Positions 46,894 through 58,559 of a stretch of 64,000 bases of DNA are shown in pieces. This stretch comes from Ectobius pallidus. Its lineage: Eukaryota > Arthropoda > Insecta > Blattodea > Ectobiidae. Where the stretch lies: contig CAXKWD010000004.1 of NCBI GenBank assembly GCA_964059195.1, forward strand, positions 117,259,938 to 117,323,937, written 5' to 3'. A model generated the notes under the pieces. That model saw only the letters and a program-made list of their open reading frames with translations, did no database searches and had not been told where the DNA came from. The position numbers and the translations under genes are program-made. The first letter of the stretch is position 1, and every line of letters begins with the position of its first letter.

Positions 46894-48174
46894 GGGTAAG
46901 GTGGTACATTTTCGAACACTTAACAAATATTCTTATTTTATGAACACAGTAAACTGAAGACAAGTTCAACTGTATCGTAATCACAAAGTTGGCAATGTAG
47001 TTGACCCTTCAAAAAAATATGGAAGTCAAACAGCTGTAAAATTGGTCATGGCAATCAATCTTTCATTTCCAGAATATCGTTCGAAAATGTACCACAGTAG
47101 GTACAATTCTAAACACCAGTGGGTACTATTTCGAACAGTGGCATTTTCAACGAACGAATTTCTTTCTTCCAAATATATTTTATTATTATTATTTATCAAT
47201 AATATGAGCGTAATAATGAACTGTCACGTTTTGAATAGGCAGATAACAGGTTTGGGGCATGTGGTCAGCATGCCGACTCCTACGTCAGTTATTGATGGCT
47301 TACTGAACCGGAGCCGCTACTTCTTTATGAATTAGCTCTTCGGTTGGTGTCAGGAGGCTGAATGCACCCCGTTCCAAATCGCCCTACCTCAGAAAAATTC
47401 GAGGAGGTAACGGGGATCGAACCCAGACTTGCGGGTCCGTAGTCAGCAACCACTAGACCATGCAGGCGGGTCTGTCATAACATCAAGAGCAATAATAAAA
47501 AATACTTAACAACTCCAGAACGATTTCTGTTTGCTATTCTGTATTGCATAATTGCTGAGATGTAATAGCAATCCAGAGGAAGTGCAGTTCATAAATCTTC
47601 GTTGAAATAATACCACTGTTGAAAGCTGTGTTTTGCCATCCTTTAAATATTTGACTGGCACAGTTAATAATAATAAACATGCAGAATGCTGTGATGGCAA
47701 AACAGCTTTTCCATGCAAGCGATCGCGGGTTAAAGTACTGTTCGAAATTGTACCTAAAATCCGTTCGTATTTGTACCTCGAGCTAGTTTTTGTAAATTAT
47801 ACATAGTTGCAAATTCCGCTCACGAATGACCATTGTTGTGCCAATGACTTACGTATTAAAAACAACGCTATTTGTTGGTATGAGTTAAAAATTGGTCCTC
47901 AACAATGTATTCCAGTAACACAACGTGGTATTATAAGCAATTTTATAACGTGCCATTTTTCCAGCATGGAGTTCTTACCTTCGATTGGAAAATAATATTT
48001 TATGGCCGAATGAGTCAACTTAAAACATCATTCTCGCGGATACAGATCAACAAAACAATCAGTATGGACGCTATATTTTTAAAAAGAGGTTGGCTAACAT
48101 TTGAAACCCAAAAATGGATAAAAATCTTAGTCCGTTCAGAATTGTACCATGTTCGAAAATGTACCACCTTACCC
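46894..48174. mobile_element. TA-flanked DNA transposon with repeated terminal motif (1281 bp)
   Basis: Perfect 25-bp inverted ends (GGGTAAGGTGGTACATTTTC...) at 46894-46918 and 48150-48174, flanked by TA (46892-46893, 48175-48176). The core GGTACATTTTCGAACA recurs inside near 47078-47095, 47099-47116, 47120-47136, 47739-47754, 47763-47777 and 48133-48148 in both orientations with a few changes. Such internal copies could be transposase-binding sites. No frame with a DDE signature was found; the longest ones (61-99 codons) match nothing I know. A SINE 2 copy is inserted at 47255-47472. TA duplications suggest the IS630/Tc1/mariner superfamily, but this is inferred. Confidence 0.75.
47255..47472 (-). 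repeat. SINE family 2, copy nested in DNA transposon
   Basis: On the minus strand, CCCGCCTGCATGGTCTAGTGG is an excellent A-box half and TCTGGGTTCGATCCCCGTTAC the B box. The body blocks ACCTCCTCGAATTTTTCTG, AACGGGGTGCATTCAGCC and GTCGGCATGCTGACCACATG match 13336-13650. It stops before the 3' segment seen in the plus copy. Confidence 0.85.
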
Positions 48175-50180
48175 TATAGAATAGCTGCTATAGCGAAAAA
48201 TTAAAACAATTCTATTTGACATTAATAGTAGCCCAGTATGTTTTATGTGCAGTGTGAGTGACGGATTGGATTAGAAATAACCATTTCACTCAAACGTAAC
48301 TTTTTTCAATTTGGATAAAAACGTTTAAGAATGAATCTAAAATCAATCAATTATAGTATTGTATTTTGGCAACAAAGAGCATCCCGTTTACCGCTGAGCT
48401 GCTGTTAATAGTTCGGCAGGCAATACAGAAGGTATCGCGAAATATGTCTGGAGCCAGTTTAAAATATTAAGTGCTGTTTCCTTAAGTTTTCAACATTCAA
48501 TCCCATAAAATCAATGAAAAATAGACGTTCTTAGAAAGTTTATCTTTCGAAATACGGTAATTTAGAAATAGACAGCGCTGGATGCTATTAAGAACAGTGA
48601 CGTAATTAAGTGATTCTAATAATATTTCATGGTTTATTCTGTAAGTGAAGTGAATTTAGGAATGGATTTGGTTACAAATCAGAATTTTATATTTTTAAGG
48701 TAAAATCTTAGGCCTACTATTTGGGCGAAGAATATTTGCGATTTCAGTTTGTTCACAAAGAACAGTCTTGAATTCATTTAAAAGTAAAAATAAATTTCAA
48801 TTGCAAAATATTCAGTAATAAATGCATTTTATTGTTTATTTCATTTTGTTCGTCAAGTAGTTAATATAAATGCAACTCTTTGAAATTTCGTAGATTATTT
48901 AGCTCATGAATCAGTGACAAGAATATGTGGAATTTTAACTAATCGCAAATGTCTATCCTAATTATTCCACTTGTCACTTAATTTTATCACACCTACGTGC
49001 ATTTGTTTTATGTAAATTCACAAGGAATGAACCGCAACATCTTCATATCTGTAGCTTATTTGATCAATCATTGGACCAGCGATTGGGTGTATGTAAGCTG
49101 TATATGAGCAAGAGGAGATATGAAAGTATTGTATAGTTATATGTGTGTGATGAAGCCCTTTAAATATGTATCAATATTAATAACATGATAATATGGTAGC
49201 AATGAATATTTCGTTTACAATGACATAATTAGCGAAGTGATTTATTGTTATTAGTGGTTTTCATTGTTCATTACATGCTTAATTCTTTGAATATTCGCTA
49301 AATAAATATAACTCGAGGTTTTCGCGTGGATTTATCATAGGTAACCTAATTTCGTGTAGGATTTGTTAAGGTTATTTCATTAATAAAACATAACGGATTT
49401 TGTAAATAATAATTAGGCCTACTTTCTTACATTGTTTTCAATATTCTGACCGCTGTGAGGTCACGGCATACTAAATGGTCCATGCATCGATTCGAGTAAT
49501 CCAATGCTACCAATAGTGCGTTATCACAAGAAGGAATGCGTCAGCATCAGAACGCTATAAAAGCACACGAACTGGCTTGCACCGAATCAAAAATGTGTTT
49601 TTAATCATTACACACATTTGCAATTATTTAAAATTCCTAAAGAATTTGTTGTATAAAATAATGTTTTCATTCTGTTCACTGGCAGAATTTGACGTATTAA
49701 TCACTGCACGTTGATGCCTTACGTGTCGAGTAATGAGCTGACGTTTTATCAGATAGGGTAAAATTGCATCCTTGCTGCCCTAGAAGCATTTTATAATATA
49801 AACAATCGTGATTGGCCTATATCCGAGGAATTGCTAAACGTTATTGGTCAGTACCAAACAGGCGGTGTATGAAAGGAATAGTCAATAAAATATGGACCCT
49901 GTTTATATTACCTCGTCGCTCGTATATTTATAGAAAAAAATTAAAAATAATCGATAGACTACCTTACCTATGATAATCTGTAAACAAATTAAATGAAACG
50001 AATGATACAGGAACTGTATAAATTTGTTGCAGCATTAAGTTTTCAGAAAGTAAACTGGCCTATATGGATGGATAACGAAGCGGCTCGATTACCCGATATA
50101 ACTTTATCTCGAGAGCCCGACTCTGCAAACGCCGTAAGCGGTTTTACCCGATACTACACATCTCGATACATCGAAATACC

Positions 50181-50195
50181 TTAGGTTAGGTTAGG
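50181..50195. repeat. Interstitial (TTAGG)3
   Basis: Three units of the insect telomere repeat, with two more at about 51787-51797 (GTTAGGTTAGGG). Too short for telomeric DNA. It could be a repair scar or chance. Confidence 0.6.
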
Positions 50196-50690
50196 TATCC
50201 TTAACATAATTATACAATGACAGAAGTAATGGAACAAGACTGGATTTCTTACGAGGAGGGGCTCACAATATTCTGTTGTAATTTCAGTTTGATTCTGTGG
50301 ATATCAAGTTGTAAGTTTAAGAAATCTGTTTGTGTGTTTTAACATAGGTTTAATTTTCAAGCTGTAATAATAAATAGGTAATGAATAAATGAATAAATAA
50401 TGGTCTAAATGTCAGTTCTTTATTGCCGAACTGAGAATACTGTCGGGAAATAGTATTGTCGAGCTTTGAATTCGGACAATTCGTGTCGGGCAATAGAACC
50501 AAACCCGATGACAGTGATATTATTTGCAACGTGAACAGATCATCATCAGATAGTGTGGGATAAGAAATGTTTCGAATTATCCTTTGTGCAATTTACAGTA
50601 AGGTATTTTTAATATAAAGATGTCGGAGCACTTTTGCTCAATTAACAAACTGTGTAAAGTACATTATAGTAGGCTATATTGCGATACAAG

Positions 50691-50793
50691 TGTCGTAAGC
50701 GGTGCATACGGATCGAGGAAATAGTTTGAAAAAACGAGGCGCTTGCGCAGAGATTTTTCAATTTTCCGAGATCCGTTATGCGCTTACGGCACG
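50691..50793. repeat. 103-bp imperfect hairpin
   Basis: TGTCGTAAGCGGTGCATACGGATC (50691 on) against GATCCGTTATGCGCTTACGGCAC (to 50793), with a few mismatches. CTTACGGCACTTGTGC at about 51025 is a third related piece. Confidence 0.55.
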
Positions 50794-51354
50794 AGTATTG
50801 CGTGCTATTTTTTGCACGATGATTATTTATATCAATTTATTTATATTAATTGAGATATTAGCTGAACTATGTTTATACACTATAGAAAGATTCATGTCAT
50901 ATTTCAGAAAGTGATTCGCATATGTTGGTTGTTATGGGGACCGAATATTTGTCCTGTTAAAGTCGCCACAAACTGGGGGGCCTTGGTTCCGGTCTTCCAT
51001 AAAGGTTGTATTATGATGGTTTTACTTACGGCACTTGTGCTTTTTGTAATTTTTACCGCACGGAGATTTTTTTTGTTTTCATAGCAACCAGATTGCGTGC
51101 GGGAATGTCAAGTTAGGCCTACGATCCACGGCAACAATATTCGTAAGTATAATACCACTAATTAGTTATGTCGTGCAAAAAAATATTCACCAATTCAGCA
51201 ATACTCGGCGAAAACAAGTGCTACAGTAAAGTACGTTTTGTTATATCGAATCCATAGATTAGGAATACAAAGAAAAATGAGAAATGGTTATTGAAGGAAG
51301 CGTGTTTTAAGTACCAAACAACGATTTATTGCCGTTACATGAGTTTTTTCTTGC

Positions 51355-51400
<46 letters not shown>
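51355..51400. repeat. (ATA)n microsatellite
   Basis: Fifteen uninterrupted units. Confidence 0.95.
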
Positions 51401-51403
<3 letters not shown>

Positions 51404-54400
51404 TGTTGCTAGCCTATAATATGAAAAGTTAGTTAAATTTAATATGAAACTGTATGCCTGTACATTAAGCTAGTGATATTGAGTAGGTTCCGGAATTCGC
51501 GTATTTACTTCACGAGCTGAAAATAAAACAGCGTCAATCAAACTGTAGGGGTCGGTTAAATATAGCACTGAATTATGACGAGCTACATGGAAACGTTTTT
51601 AGCGCCTCAGGTCCATCAGCAATGTTTGTGCAGAAGAAAGAATTAATGATGGTTCCATTTGTATTAAATGAAATTTTAAACTGCCTGGCCACAACTTTGA
51701 GCCTTACTGGCGTTCAGTTATTTTGCCATTATAAATTGATTACCGGTATAGAAAACGACGTGCCGTTGTGTTTATATACAGAATTACGTTAGGTTAGGGA
51801 CATTTAAATTATTTTAGCAGCAGCTTACTTAATGACGCGCGTTTCGTTATGTGGTATCCGCAGGCAAATTTCATCAGGCTGCGATAATCGTTCCTCTTTT
51901 CTTTTCCGCGGCTCATAGCGGCACGGGTATTAGTGGCGAAGCTTACCTCACTGTTGAATGGCAGCTATTCCATAATTATGTTTATTTATTTCAGCTTTTT
52001 CAGCAAACTAGCTTAACATTACTCATCAGCGTATTAACGGAACCCACAACTTTCGGTACAGATGTTCTTTCGATGAACAAACTACAGTCCTTGAGTTTGT
52101 TTGGCTGTCTAATCTACTTCCTCACCAGTCAATTACTCATTATTGTTTCCCCATTAACCTCACACAATTGGCGATCATTGTTTGCTGGCCTAACATTTCT
52201 TGCATTCAAAAAACTAATCACTGCTCTGACTTCACAGTTAGATTGTTTTCAACATTTCGAAACGCTCTAACAATAGGGAAACTCAAAGTGACGATCGCTC
52301 ACCTGCGTCTGGCTTCCTAATGAATGATTGAAGTGATCACGTATGCTCAAAATCGCGACTGCTACGCTGCAGCGGCAAAATATTTAAACGGTATTTACTT
52401 TAAAAACACGCCTTGTACTCAACAGTAAGATACCCTTTAAAATCGGGGATTGAGTCAAATCTCTTTCGTGTATTATTTTTAAAAGTCTTAAGTTAACAGA
52501 AATTGTGACTGCATTCCATAAAGAAATTGTAGCTTATAAAAAAAATATAATAGAAAGTGAGATTATAGAAGTTTTAATGGTGCAGAACTCGAAAATCCTA
52601 CGCGTACAATGGGTATTAATTTTACAAGATGATAATGAAGAATATAAATTCACAATTTTTTAGATATTTTTTAAATATGGTTTAGTCAATTAAAAAAGGA
52701 ATGAAAATCTAAACCTTTTTCTACAAACGACTCCGTGAATATTTTGATCTCTGTCAGGGAAAAATGTACAAAATTGCAAGACAGTAGAGTGACCCAATTA
52801 TTTTTACTTAAATGCTGCCTCAAATAGTTTAGAGATTCACTGACCTACATTAACCTGACTCAGTATTTGACCGATCTCAACACATTCATTAAACAAGGCT
52901 AAAGTTCCGTGGACCCATCGCATGATTTTTCGGCAATTATTGCTCCCGGTCACTACCTTAACATGACTAGATGGGCACGACATGTTATCATGCTGTATTT
53001 TCGTGTTGCATAAGCGTGTCTTGAGCCATGGTTTTATTGCTTTGGAGCTTGAATATCCCTTGTTTTGTTTTAGGGGTAAGGAGAGGCGGTGTTTGTACTG
53101 CAGAGATGTTGTCAGGTGTCGAGATCGGCGACGGTAACGCCGTGGTAGTTCTTGCTTACTCAAGTTTGACGTCATCATGTCTGTTGTTGTGCTCCCTTTG
53201 AGGCACGTCGCGACGCATTCCACCTCAGTGTTCACACCCGCCTTCCGATTAACTAACCTAGGTTTATGTATTATTCACCCGTTCTGAATAACACACTTCA
53301 TAGCCATTAGGTCTTTGTTCCCTTATTGGAAATTAACGACGTTAGTGTATGTTAATTCCCTTGATCTGGATTATAAAAAGTACTTGTTTTGCTCATTTTT
53401 AAACGTGTTCAATCTTCATATCATATTCAGGTAAACTTTTTAGCTGTTGAAGCACTTAAACTAAAATCGAATAAAATCTAAAAAAAATCTATCCAATTAA
53501 AAAAAAACAGCTACGTCAATACAATATTGCTGTGTTGCAGTTGACTGTAGTCTTTGGTCCGCAAGATGCAAAACATTAGTTTGAAAATCTTGTTTCATAT
53601 CAAGCGACACTATGCAGGGAATGACTAGTGTGCATTCATATTGAGAGTGGCATTCACTCAATTTATAATTCACAATAAGAAAAACTATTTTTAAGACGCA
53701 TGTAGAAGGGCAATATTTTTGCGGAAATGTATGGCGGCAATATTGCTGCCGAGTGTGGCAAGGAACTGTGGGACATTGTAGATACTGCGGATGCTAAGTA
53801 GCCTGTATGAGTGTGCTTTTATGTTTTGTGATTTCCCAGTCAAAATGCCTTGGGATAAAGAGAAATTAATCGACATATCTAATCTCGTAGCGATAGGATA
53901 GCTGGCCTCATGTTGGTATAGTCCAGTTAATCATTGCATGGCCAGGCGGCTTGCTTTTGTTAGTAGAAAACGTTTATCGACAGCTCAACCCATGTTCTCT
54001 ATTTTTACCGCACCAATCAGCTAGTTAACCCAGCCAATCAAAATCTAAAAATGTCTTGAGACGGCTGTGACAGCTACTGGCCAACTTCACGTGGGTTTGC
54101 AAGATCTGGTTACAGTAAACAATAAGACGTGTGAATTGATTAAGCTAGGGAAGAACTAAGATAACAATGAGGGAATATTGCAACGTAGCTTTTGTTTTGG
54201 AAAGCAGAAACCAAGACCGATTTAGTCAGATCAGTTAGCATAAAGAAACACCGACTTAATGGTTTATTCCTTTGAAGCCGCTTGGCCATGCAACTTCCGA
54301 TTAAGTTACACAATAATACAAATCACTCTTTGACACCATCAAATCCGTATTCTATATTCTTTTCTCCAAATACGATTTTATCCCCAAACTTCTTTTCCTT

Positions 54401-55161
54401 CGTTTCCGTCGGTTAATTATTTTAATTATGCATTATTGCATACGACGCTGCTGCAACTGCGAAAAACTTGCTGCGAACCGGCAGGCAACACAATGAGAAT
54501 TTCGTCTAAATACAGATACTTGGTTGCCCATCCATTATGTTGCTCCACATTTCCGAGGAAATTTCCACAATCTTTCTTGGCCAGTATTCCCGGAAAATGT
54601 GTTGCTGGGAAATACTGGGGCAAGTAAGTAATACATATTTCCCAAGATTGGTGAACATTTGTTGCCCGTCTAAATGTGCCTTTCAGATATTTATATTGTA
54701 AAAAAGTCCTCGATTTTTTTAAAAATACTGTAAACACATATCTCTCGTTTGTTTAACAAAGTAAAGAAAATGTTTCTTTAGGATTCCAGGAGGTTAAAGC
54801 TCCCAGGTTTATAGACATTCGGAATATAATGGTGGTAACATCAGCCTTTCCAGTTGGTCATCCTTATCACTAGAATAAAATTATTTCTGGTATTAATTTC
54901 TGTTAGAGGCTGAGTTAATTCCAGAGCCATATTGCCAATAGAAGAATTATGCCAATTTCAAAAACCCAGTTACCTCATGAGAGATTGAACACGCTACATT
55001 CTGACTTGTTGCGAAATGTCTCCACCAACTGCACCCTGGAACAAATCCTTATAAAAAGTAAACTTCGAATTTCATCCGTGATAATGACTTTCCGTCAAAA
55101 GAGATCCAGCTTAGGCTCCATTCAAACAGTGTAATTAAATACAGCTTATAGTTTGTATAAC

Positions 55162-55540
55162 CAGTTTCGTAACGAGGGGGGGGGTTTGGGGGTTTCAACC
55201 CCCCCCCCCCATTGATTAAAAAAAGGAAAATGTATAATTTTTTAAGTCTGCTTATAAATTACTTAATGCGTGGGAAGCTTAAAACTCGTTATTGTGCACC
55301 TTAATTTTTTTAATTTTCCGGGGGAGGACTCCCGGAAGCTTAAAACTCGTTATTGTGCATCTTAATTTTTTAAATTTTCCGCGGAAGGACCCCGGACCCC
55401 CCTCTCCCTGGGGGGTATTCCATACCCCCCCAGACCCCGCAGGTATTCCATACCCCCCAGACCCCGCGGGTATTCCATACCCCCCAGACCCCGTGGATGT
55501 TATAACCCCCCTCCATATGGTCGGCCTGGTTACGCCTATG
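55162..55540. mobile_element. Non-autonomous hAT-type element (379 bp) with C-rich repeats
   Basis: Tips CAGTTTCGTAACGAGG and (complement) CATAGGCGTAACCAGG. A perfect 8-bp duplication TGTATAAC lies on both sides (55154-55161, 55541-55548). Inside are two tandem ~61-bp units starting AAGCTTAAAACTCG (55275, 55336), then three 25-26-bp units of GGTATTCCATACCCCCCAGACC (55411-55495). The Pro-rich reading of the latter (GIPYPPDPA repeated) is a by-product of the repeat. No transposase. Confidence 0.85.
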
Positions 55541-56204
55541 TGTATAACCTAGCAAGATGCCTAGGCTACATAGATTGTACTAGGTAGGGATCTCTTGTGG
55601 CTTCACAATATTATGTTCACTTATTTATGACATTCATTCATTTTATTCTCGGCAACTAACATTAAAACACTGACACCTCAGCCATTCTCCTGGCTTTAAT
55701 GACAAGCATAAACTTTACAGCAATCACTTTGAAGAACTCTAGCGTGATTATGCCGACTTACTATCCGACTAGAGAGTAGACTGGAGAAAACCGTAACTCA
55801 TACCGGCCTATACAGTACATACTTTAATTCCCCCTTTTATGTAATGGTGGTAAAAAATCAATTTTTTCTCGAGTGATATTGGTCATCAAATAAAAAAAAG
55901 AAAGCCTATTAAACATGGCTACTAAAACTAACGTTTACAGCGGTACCGTACTACATCGTCAATATAATGGATGCAAAGAGTATTCATTATTTTGAGAGCA
56001 GGTAGTGAGTGTTAAGAAGAAATAAAATGAATAGTAAACATGAGTTCCAAAATTAATATCTTCCGCAGTATAAACGCTACTGGTTAACTGCTTTTTAGAA
56101 GGTACGGATTTTAGTACTATCCCTGATTAAATCCCTGTTTCGGCTAAAATTTAATTTTGCTATCCATATTTCTAGACCTTGGCTTGTTTTAACGAACACT
56201 ACTA

Positions 56205-58142
56205 CAGTAGTATTATTTCTGTCTGACACTGCTCAGAAAGATGCGCCGTAGATAGACGAGTCCACTATAGAAAAATTGTCATGTTAAGGGGTGGTTGTTT
56301 ATTAGTACACAGGTCTCGGAAGAAGGAACATCTCTTGTTGCGGTGCCTAACAGACAGTGCTTCAGGTGAGTGCAGTTGTGCGCAAGACTTTTGCAACATG
56401 CCTCCGATTCATAGTAAACTGGGAGGGAGTAAAGTTATTCATTCGCAGACAAGAGAAGTAGTATATAATGTATATAAATATTTTCGGGATGTGAGGGGTC
56501 AGCGTGCATCTGTATATAAAAGGGTTTCAACAGCTACAGGTGTATCCATTAGTACTGTGAAGCGAATCGTGAAAGAGGCCAAAAGTATTGAAGAAGGAGC
56601 TTCTAATTCTTTTTCTACCCCTGATAAAGAAAGAATACGTACCTCGAAGAAATCATCTCCTGACAATTTTAACGAAGAAGTAGTCCGACGAACAATTAAT
56701 AATTTCTATATTGAAGAAAAGCAGAGACCGACTTTAAAAAAAATACACTCAAGACTAAAAGAAAAAATTGACTTTCAGGGTAGCATCTCTACACTCAGGA
56801 AAATTATTTTACATATTGGTTTTCGGTGGAGGAAAACAAGAAATAATAGAAAAATTCTTGTGGAACAACAGAGAATAAAGTCCCTCAGATGTGCCTATTT
56901 AAGGTCTATTCATCAGTATAGGACTGAAGGGCGTTCAATAGTGTACATGGATGAAACCTACCTTCACACAACACATACTACACCATGTGCCTGGAGTGAC
57001 GAATCGCTGAGTGGACTCTTCTCGCCAGTTTCGAAAGGACAACGGCTTATTATAATTCACGCTGGAGGAGAGCATGGCTTTGTGCCCAATGCTTATTTGA
57101 GATTCATTTCACACAGAAAAACAGGGGACTATCATGGGGACATGGATTTCAATAACTACGAGCAGTGGCTAAAGGAAAGACTAATTCCAAATCTTTCTCC
57201 TCACTCAGTCTTGGTTATTGATAATGCCCCTTACCATAACGTGCAGCTGAATAAGCCTCCCACATCGAATTCCCGAAAAGACGTGATGATATCTTGGTTG
57301 CAGTCCCACCTTGAAAACGATAATTTTGAGAAACAAAACTTTCATAGTAAGACAAAAGCTGAAATTTATGAACCAATACTGACACTTAAGCCACAACACC
57401 GAAGCTACAAAATCGATCATCTTCTCCAGCAACATGGCCACGATGTTTTAAGGCTCCCCCCTTATCACCCTGAGCTCAATCCGATAGAACTCATATGGGC
57501 TACTGTAAAAAATTGGGTAGCCGAAAACAATGTGACATTTAAAATGGCAGATGTCATGAAGATTACGGATGAGAAGTTTTCCTCAATATCTGCAGAGGAG
57601 TGGAAACGGAGATGCCAGCACGTGAAGAATATTGAACAGGAATATCTGGAAAGGGAGGGACTCCTGGATGCGGCTCAAGAATTGGTCATTCATTTGGGTG
57701 GTGATAGTGATGCTTCTAGTGAGAGTGATTCGGATGCTAATAATGTTGGTGGTGATGGTGATGATGATGCTGATAGTAATGGTAAAGGGGAAAGACTCTC
57801 AGTCTCTGGTGTCACTCCTATGGAATAATATCCAGTCCTGTAATTGAGCACAGCGGTAACACCACACTTGGTATGTAGAGTAAATATATTAAAGTTCCAT
57901 ACTGTATGTTAGAGTTAAAACATTTAATGTTAGTGTTATAACATTTAATGAATGAGGTAAAAATATCTGCCAGAGCTGTACTTGGATAGGGATTTGTTTG
58001 TAAACACAAACGCTGACTAAAGATATATCAGCTACTACTGTCATGATCGGCGGGATGGGAAGGTCTCTGAATTAACCCACACCGCTGGATTCTCTTCTCC
58101 TCACTCGCGTTTCGTCGGGGTCAGACAGAAATAATACTACTG
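56205..58142 (+). mobile_element. Intact IS630/Tc1/mariner-superfamily transposon (1938 bp)
   Basis: Perfect 23-bp terminal inverted repeats starting CAGTAGTATTATTTCTGTCT (56205-56227 and complement 58120-58142). Both are bounded by TA (56203-56204, 58143-58144), the target duplication of this superfamily. A single long frame (56281-57828) fills most of the interior. The perfect ends and open frame indicate a young insertion that may still be mobile. The 3' non-coding part (57829-58119) has no obvious AATAAA. Confidence 0.92.
56281..57828 (+). CDS. DDE transposase, Tc1/mariner superfamily with long D-E spacing
   Basis: Predicted transposase that cuts and re-joins DNA at the element's own ends, inserting at TA. 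The 515-codon frame has an N-terminal helix-turn-helix DNA-binding region (about residues 54-98, ...GVSISTVKRIVKEAK). A basic linker follows (RWRKTRNNRKIL, ~180-195), then a DDE_3-type catalytic core: D224 in VYMDETYLHTT, D314 in VLVIDNAPYHN, E403 in HPELNPIELIWATVKNW. The tail (481-510) is Asp/Ser-rich. Met40 (56398, MPPIHSKLGG) is the likelier start, because the first 39 residues are Cys/Arg-rich and unlike the family. A consensus splice donor, CAG/GTGAGT, sits at 56363-56371 upstream of it. There are 88 residues between D314 and E403, against 34-41 in most of the superfamily; this recalls the DD82E 'Sailor' group. All three catalytic residues are present. Activity is not shown. Confidence 0.9.
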   Translation: MLRGGCLLVHRSRKKEHLLLRCLTDSASGECSCAQDFCNMPPIHSKLGGSKVIHSQTREVVYNVYKYFRDVRGQRASVYKRVSTATGVSISTVKRIVKEAKSIEEGASNSFSTPDKERIRTSKKSSPDNFNEEVVRRTINNFYIEEKQRPTLKKIHSRLKEKIDFQGSISTLRKIILHIGFRWRKTRNNRKILVEQQRIKSLRCAYLRSIHQYRTEGRSIVYMDETYLHTTHTTPCAWSDESLSGLFSPVSKGQRLIIIHAGGEHGFVPNAYLRFISHRKTGDYHGDMDFNNYEQWLKERLIPNLSPHSVLVIDNAPYHNVQLNKPPTSNSRKDVMISWLQSHLENDNFEKQNFHSKTKAEIYEPILTLKPQHRSYKIDHLLQQHGHDVLRLPPYHPELNPIELIWATVKNWVAENNVTFKMADVMKITDEKFSSISAEEWKRRCQHVKNIEQEYLEREGLLDAAQELVIHLGGDSDASSESDSDANNVGGDGDDDADSNGKGERLSVSGVTPME

Positions 58143-58427
58143 TACTTCTCAAATTATTGAACGCTCTTTATTTGCCATGAGTGGTTCACATTGGGAGTCT
58201 GCATGATTTTTGAACAACTGCTCATACCCCGAAATATGCACCAACAGTTTAAACGAAATATAGTGGAAAGGAAAATTGGATACCTTCATTAATACACATG
58301 AATATGAAAGTGAAACTCAAGTTTTCAGTTCACGCACGCCTTATGTGGCATGAAGAATTTCATGACACATGTTGTTCAGCATGCCTATTAATTACTGTAT
58401 AAATGTCCATACATTGTGTATGCAGGT
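58143..58427. other. Unrecognised flank of the transposon
   Basis: The first bases are the host TA. No feature recognised up to the RT fragment. Confidence 0.4.
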
Positions 58428-58559
58428 TTATGTTCTTGCATCTTCGGAGAGTGGTTTTGATCTTTTCACATAGATCGCCGTAGACTTCACAGATACAGTT
58501 TTGTTTGTTTGTTTGCTGAATTGAAGGCTTTTGAGAAGTTCACGAATACTGCGTACATC

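Larger units (their letters stand above)
48180..55150. other. Long unrecognised stretch
   Basis: Nearly 7 kb with no convincing gene. Two frames of 130-140 codons (51851-52270 plus, 52837-53235 minus) begin only at GTG codons and match nothing I know. GC is patchier than elsewhere at 50500-54500. It holds the TTAGG runs, one hairpin and one microsatellite listed separately. A host exon could hide here but I cannot show one. Confidence 0.4.

Noticed and set aside
49556..49563. TATAAAAG as a promoter TATA box
   Set aside because: Common by chance in AT-rich DNA; no initiator or reading frame downstream supports a gene.
50181..51797. Telomeric or subtelomeric DNA from TTAGG runs
   Set aside because: Only three and two units, embedded in ordinary DNA; far too short.
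51851..52270. 139-codon plus-strand frame as a host gene
   Set aside because: Starts only at GTG, hydrophobic/Leu-rich by composition, no motif I recognise, no splice or promoter support.
52837..53235. 132-codon minus-strand frame as a host gene
   Set aside because: Starts only at GTG, no recognisable domain; length not remarkable in this GC-richer patch.
54430..54740. Inverted repeat around TTGGCCAGTATTCCCGG
   Set aside because: Only short imperfect pairing (about 14-17 bp with mismatches) and no further structure.
55292..55552. Pro-rich frame with GIPYPPDPA repeats
   Set aside because: Product of 25-26-bp tandem repeats inside an hAT-type element; no start context or conservation.
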